A stretch of DNA of 10,000 nucleotides from Nitrospira sp. (lineage in GTDB: Bacteria > Nitrospirota > Nitrospiria > Nitrospirales > Nitrospiraceae), in contig JAIWOH010000190.1 of the NCBI GenBank assembly GCA_020216985.1, positions 1-10,000 on the forward strand, written 5' to 3'. The translations under genes were made by a program, and so were the position numbers. The first letter of the stretch is position 1, and every line of letters starts with the position of its first letter. Below are positions 6,315 through 10,000 of this stretch, piece by piece. Under the pieces are notes generated by a model that saw nothing but the letters and a program-made list of their open reading frames with translations, was not told where the DNA came from and searched no databases.

Positions 6315-7469
6315 GTGGCGCGCTTGTCAACGGTGCCTGTGTCGCTGGGAGACCGAAGTTATAACATTCTGATCCAAGCCGGTCTGGTGGATCGGTTTGC
6401 GGATCGGGTGCGTGAGCTGGGGGTGCGAGGGAAGGCGGCGGTTGTGACGGATCGTCAGGTGAGCCGGCATTACCTCCGTCCCGTGTTGCGCGAGCTGGCC
6501 TCGTGCGGTGTCGAGGCCGTTCCCATCGTGCTGCCACCTGGTGAGCAATCCAAAACCCTGACAACGGTGAAGCGAATCCTAGATGTGTTGGCGGCTCATC
6601 GGTTTGAGCGGTCCTCCTTCGTGTTTGCGCTCGGTGGAGGCGTTATCGGCGATATCGCGGGGTTTACAGCGGCGATCTACCAGCGGGGGATTCCTTTCGT
6701 TCAGATTCCGACGACTCTGATCGCTCAATCGGATTCTAGCGTCGGAGGAAAGACGGGAGTCGATCATCGGCTGGGGAAAAATCTGATCGGAGCGTTTTAT
6801 CAGCCGAGAGAAGTCTGGATCGATCCCATGACGCTTCGGACGCTGCCGAAACGTGAGTGGGTCGCCGGGCTGGCGGAGGTCATCAAGTACGGCATCATCG
6901 CGGACGAACGGTTCTTGTCGTATGTCGAACGGCACATGTCCGGTCTGCTCAAACGAGAGCTCGCTCCAATGACTGCGGCCATCAAACGGTCCTGCGAAAT
7001 CAAAGCCGAGATCGTGACGGCTGACGAACGGGAGTCGGACCGGCGGCGCATTCTGAACTATGGCCATACGATCGGGCATGCCCTGGAGACGCTGGGAGGA
7101 TATCGCTCACTGATCCACGGCGAGGCGGTCGGAATCGGCATGGTGCAAGAGGCCGATCTGGCTTGTTTCCTGGGAATCTGCGACCGAGCTGTGGCCGAAC
7201 GAATTAGGGCCGTCGTCCGAATGGCCGGTTTGCGTGATTCCACGCCTCCTTGGCCATCGGCGAAGATCTGGAGAGCCATGTTGCACGACAAGAAGGTCGC
7301 CGGGGGGCAGGTGATCGGTGTCTGGCCTGTTTCTATCGGCCTGGTGCGGATGGCGCCGATCGACGAATCGATGTTTCATCGATGGTACAGCGAGGGCCGG
7401 CACGACATGACCTTGAGTCGCAGCGCGTCAAAGAGGGAGCGGCCCATGACAAAAAGCCGGTCCAATTGA
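6315..7469 (+). CDS. aroB: 3-dehydroquinate synthase AroB
   Basis: AroB converts 3-deoxy-D-arabino-heptulosonate 7-phosphate to 3-dehydroquinate, the second step of the shikimate pathway, using NAD+ and a divalent metal in the cytoplasm. The product is 384 aa. NAD-binding and active-site blocks are LPPGEQSKT (73-81), ALGGGVIGDIAGFTAA (105-120), PTTLIAQSDSSVGGKTGV (132-149) and NLIGAFYQP (156-164). Metal ligands by family alignment are Glu188 (AEVIKYG), His251 (NYGHTIGHALE) and His268 (HGEAVGIGM); His255 is also conserved. The GTG at 6315 has AGGA at 6305-6308 with 6-nt spacing. An ATG at 6308 is in another frame. The last 24 residues are basic and hydrophilic, beyond the usual family end. The gene overlaps nadE by one base. 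aroB also follows pilQ in many Proteobacteria, there with aroK between; aroK is missing here. Confidence 0.96.
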   Translation: MARLSTVPVSLGDRSYNILIQAGLVDRFADRVRELGVRGKAAVVTDRQVSRHYLRPVLRELASCGVEAVPIVLPPGEQSKTLTTVKRILDVLAAHRFERSSFVFALGGGVIGDIAGFTAAIYQRGIPFVQIPTTLIAQSDSSVGGKTGVDHRLGKNLIGAFYQPREVWIDPMTLRTLPKREWVAGLAEVIKYGIIADERFLSYVERHMSGLLKRELAPMTAAIKRSCEIKAEIVTADERESDRRRILNYGHTIGHALETLGGYRSLIHGEAVGIGMVQEADLACFLGICDRAVAERIRAVVRMAGLRDSTPPWPSAKIWRAMLHDKKVAGGQVIGVWPVSIGLVRMAPIDESMFHRWYSEGRHDMTLSRSASKRERPMTKSRSN

Positions 7470-9241
7470 TGCGAGCCCTTCGGCTTGCCCTGGCTCAGAT
7501 TAATCCGTCGGTCGGAGACATCGAGGGAAACCTCCGGCTCATATGTTCCGTGATCGACCAGGCTCGGCAGGTTCACGCCGATCTCGTCGCTTTTCCCGAG
7601 CTGGCCATCACGGGATATCCAGCTCAAGATCTCCTGCTCAAGCCCCGATTTATCGATGAGAACAAGAGGGCGCTCGCCGAAGCGGCGAAGTTGTGCGTCG
7701 GTTTGGTCGCGGTAGTCGGATACGTGGAGCAAGGTCCAGTGGTGAAACGGTCGGCGGAGTCTCCACTCGGAGCCGCTCCCGATCGGTACGAATTGTACAA
7801 CGCGGCCGCGATTCTGGCGGAGGGCCGCCATGTGAGTTCGTCTTACAAGCGGGTGTTACGACAGGATGGGATCCATGATGAAGGGCGGTATTTCCTCCCC
7901 GGTCAGGCCGGACCGTTGGTTGACCTTCGCGGTGCGACAGTTGGTGTGATCATCGGCGAGGACATTGGGTCATGGGAAAGATCAGAATTGGTTCAAGCGC
8001 AGGTAATTGCGAACATCGGCGCGTCTCCGTTTTTCATCGGCAAGCGCCGGCTTCATGAGCAGGCTCTGGCGGCTTGTGCGAAAGAGAACGGCGCCTTTGT
8101 CGCATTTGTGAACCTGGTTGGCGGACAGGATGAGCTGGTATTCGACGGCAGCAGTGTGCTTGTGAATCGAAACGGGATCGTCGTAGCGCGCGCCAAGGCG
8201 TTTGAAGAGGACCTCCTGGTGGTGGATCTTGACGTCGAGGAGAAAGCGCCGGGCCGTTTGGCCGGAGGACGTGTGCACACATCGCCGGGGGGGGACGACA
8301 GGGCGGTCGAACGGATTGCTGTCGAGGTGCCGGATTTCGCGGGCGTCCGCTCGCCGATTGTGTCTCGTATGGAGTCGGAGCCCGGCGATCTTGAAGAAGT
8401 GTATCGGGCGTTGGTTCTGGGAGTGAAGGATTATGCCGGGAAGAACCGTTTCACGAATGTCGTCATTGGATTGAGCGGCGGCATTGACTCGGCGTTGACC
8501 GCCGCTATTGCCGTGGACGCGGTGGGATCGGAACATGTGGTCGGAATCTGCATGCCGTCTCCGTACACGTCGAAAGAGAGTGTTGAAGATGCCATAGAGT
8601 TGTCGAATCGGCTGGCCATCGAGTGCGTGACGATTCCGATTACGCCGTTATTTGAAACCTATCGCCGGTCACTGGCGCAGGTGTTTCGAGAAACTCAGAC
8701 GGATCAGACCGAAGAGAATTTGCAGGCCAGAATCCGAGGGACGATTCTCATGGCCTTCTCGAACAAGTTCGGGCATCTGGTGTTGACGACGGGGAATAAA
8801 AGCGAAACGGGCGTGGGATACGCGACGTTGTACGGCGACATGGCCGGCGGGTTTGCCGTCATCAAGGACGTTCCCAAAACCATGGTCTATGAGTTGGCTC
8901 GATTGCGCAACCGCATGGCGGACGTCCCCGTGATTCCTCAGCGCGTCCTGGACCGGCCGCCGAGCGCCGAATTGAAACCGAATCAGAAGGATGAGGACAG
9001 CCTCCCGCCCTATTCGGTGCTGGATCCCATTTTGAGAGCCTACGTCGAAGAAGATCGGTCGGTCGAGGACATCGTCGCTCAGGGTTTTGATCGGGAGACG
9101 GTCGTGCGCGTTGCCGGCCTCGTTGATCGAAGCGAGTATAAACGGCGACAGGCACCGATTGGCGTCAAGGTCACTCTTCGCAGTTTCGGCAAGGAATGGC
9201 GGATGCCCATCACCAACGGCTATCGGCATTCTGGAAGCTGA
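7469..9241 (+). CDS. nadE: NAD+ synthetase with N-terminal nitrilase-type domain lacking its catalytic cysteine
   Basis: NadE amidates nicotinic acid adenine dinucleotide to NAD+ using ATP. The 590-aa product has the two-domain layout of glutamine-dependent enzymes: an amidase/nitrilase domain (1 to about 265) that normally frees ammonia from glutamine, and a synthetase domain (about 300-590). In the amidase domain Glu44 (FPELAITGYP) and Lys127 (SYKRVL) of the Glu-Lys-Cys triad are present. The nucleophile position is Gly163 (VIIGEDIG; usually ICEDxW), codon GGC at 7955-7957. The usual LPNYGVFDE segment reads LRQDGIHDE (130-138). The synthetase half is intact: P-loop GLSGGIDSA (334-342), TTGNKSETGVGYATLYGDMA (440-459), RPPSAELKPNQKDEDSLPPY (496-515) and a C-terminal KVTLRSFGKEWRMPITNGYR. 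The ATG shares its A with the aroB stop (TGATG), with no clear Shine-Dalgarno sequence, so coupled reinitiation is likely. Open frame continues upstream inside aroB but shows no NadE-like residues. It probably acts as an ammonia-dependent enzyme. Confidence 0.94.
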   Translation: MRALRLALAQINPSVGDIEGNLRLICSVIDQARQVHADLVAFPELAITGYPAQDLLLKPRFIDENKRALAEAAKLCVGLVAVVGYVEQGPVVKRSAESPLGAAPDRYELYNAAAILAEGRHVSSSYKRVLRQDGIHDEGRYFLPGQAGPLVDLRGATVGVIIGEDIGSWERSELVQAQVIANIGASPFFIGKRRLHEQALAACAKENGAFVAFVNLVGGQDELVFDGSSVLVNRNGIVVARAKAFEEDLLVVDLDVEEKAPGRLAGGRVHTSPGGDDRAVERIAVEVPDFAGVRSPIVSRMESEPGDLEEVYRALVLGVKDYAGKNRFTNVVIGLSGGIDSALTAAIAVDAVGSEHVVGICMPSPYTSKESVEDAIELSNRLAIECVTIPITPLFETYRRSLAQVFRETQTDQTEENLQARIRGTILMAFSNKFGHLVLTTGNKSETGVGYATLYGDMAGGFAVIKDVPKTMVYELARLRNRMADVPVIPQRVLDRPPSAELKPNQKDEDSLPPYSVLDPILRAYVEEDRSVEDIVAQGFDRETVVRVAGLVDRSEYKRRQAPIGVKVTLRSFGKEWRMPITNGYRHSGS

Positions 9242-9265
9242 CGTCCGTCTTGTGCGGGACGGACG
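9242..9265 (+). repeat. Hairpin immediately after the nadE stop
   Basis: CGTCCGTC (9242-9249) and GACGGACG (9258-9265) form a perfect 8-bp stem with an 8-nt loop, starting on the base after the nadE TGA. No T-tract follows, so it is more likely an mRNA 3'-end stabiliser or pause hairpin than an intrinsic terminator by itself. Confidence 0.5.
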
Positions 9266-9313
9266 GTTGAGGGGTGTCATGCCGGTGAGAGGCGCGCCCT
9301 TCAACTCTTCTTC

Positions 9314-9331
9314 AGCGGAGGTTCCGCTTTT
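9314..9331 (+). terminator. Terminator-like hairpin between nadE and glnB
   Basis: AGCGGA (9314-9319) pairs perfectly with TCCGCT (9323-9328) around GGT, followed by a short T-run (TTTT at 9328-9331). The stem is short and the T-tract modest, but it sits 70 nt after nadE and just before the candidate glnB promoter, where a terminator of the aroB-nadE transcript is expected. Confidence 0.45.
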
Positions 9332-9336
9332 CGGCA

Positions 9337-9366
9337 TTGTGGAAAAAGGGAAAATTGGGCTATGAT
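9337..9366 (+). promoter_or_regulatory. Candidate sigma-70 promoter for glnB
   Basis: TTGTGG (9337-9342) and TATGAT (9361-9366) are spaced by 18 bp. Transcription would start near 9373, leaving a leader of about 170 nt. That leader holds a 5-bp hairpin, TCGGT/ACCGA (9509-9524), just before the glnB ribosome binding site, and a short open frame (9382-9528) of unknown significance. No -24/-12 sigma-54 promoter or clear NtrC site was seen. Confidence 0.45.
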
Positions 9367-9520
9367 CCCCTCCTCGCCGGGATGTGTAAATCCCCATGCG
9401 ACGTGGCCGACCATTCATCCATGGCGATTTCTGAGGAAAAGCGCCGTGTGTCGAAAAAACCATTCGGTAGGTTGACGATGCCGCCGATTCGGGCGTGGAA
9501 GGACGACGTCGGTTTTTTGA

Positions 9521-9883
<363 letters not shown>

Positions 9884-10000
9884 CAAGGCGGTGCCCGTTC
9901 GGCTTTATGCCAGCCATCAGACCGGGCAGAGTCATTCCAGGCAATCACGTCGTTGCACTCAGGGCAGCCAGATTTGAGGCGGAAACGGTTGTCAAGCGTA

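Noticed and set aside
6284..6364. 26-codon open frame overlapping the aroB start
   Set aside because: No ribosome binding site and no recognisable product. It ends 50 nt inside aroB, an arrangement that gives no clear support for a leader peptide.
7250..7468. Upstream in-frame extension of nadE (73 extra residues)
   Set aside because: It lies inside aroB in another frame. NadE homology begins at the ATG at 7469 (MRALRLALAQINP), which overlaps the aroB stop.
9884..10000. Possible new gene at the right edge; - strand reading shows a CPEC (CxxC) in the antisense frame
   Set aside because: The - strand frame runs on antisense into glnB and matches no family I know. No + strand frame has a convincing start with ribosome binding site. 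I see no gene or terminator there that can be supported.

Overview
This window looks like a chromosomal housekeeping region from a GC-rich Gram-negative bacterium, most likely a member of the phylum Nitrospirota (Nitrospira-like). The taxon is inferred from the gene set and the style of the proteins; there is no rRNA or other marker gene here. All seven confidently called genes after the first one, and the first itself, lie on the + strand. I see no mobile element, CRISPR array, tRNA or rRNA.

Region by region: (1) 1-774 is the 3' part of rapZ (YvcJ family), whose N-terminal nucleotide-binding P-loop lies upstream of the window. (2) 775-1042 is a non-coding gap with a near-consensus sigma-70 promoter (838-865) and a roughly 170-nt leader that can fold into a long outer stem. 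(3) 1043-6074 is a complete type IV pilus assembly operon, pilM-pilN-pilO-pilP-pilQ. Genes overlap or are separated by 6-15 nt, and two junctions show start/stop overlap (TGATG at pilM/pilN, ATGA at pilP/pilQ). Together they encode the cytoplasmic PilM ring, the PilN/PilO inner-membrane partners, the periplasmic linker PilP and the outer-membrane secretin PilQ. (4) 6075-6314 holds a terminator-like hairpin, a perfect 10-bp inverted repeat with distant arms, and a candidate extended -10 promoter. (5) 6315-9241 is aroB-nadE, overlapping by one base. aroB makes 3-dehydroquinate for the shikimate pathway and nadE makes NAD+. (6) 9242-9544 carries two hairpins, one terminator-like, followed by a promoter candidate. 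(7) 9545-9883 is glnB, a PII nitrogen/carbon signal protein. The last 117 bases (9884-10000) show no gene I can support.

The most unusual point is NadE. It has both the nitrilase-type glutaminase domain and the synthetase domain, but the position of the nucleophilic cysteine (usual motif ICED) is a glycine (IGED, Gly163), and neighbouring active-site positions also differ from the usual pattern. The synthetase half is intact, so the enzyme probably uses free ammonia or another ammonia source. It lies directly upstream of a PII gene, which suggests a nitrogen-status link. The pilQ-aroB adjacency resembles the pilMNOPQ-aroK-aroB order of many Proteobacteria, but aroK is absent. I found no wholly novel multi-gene system in this window.
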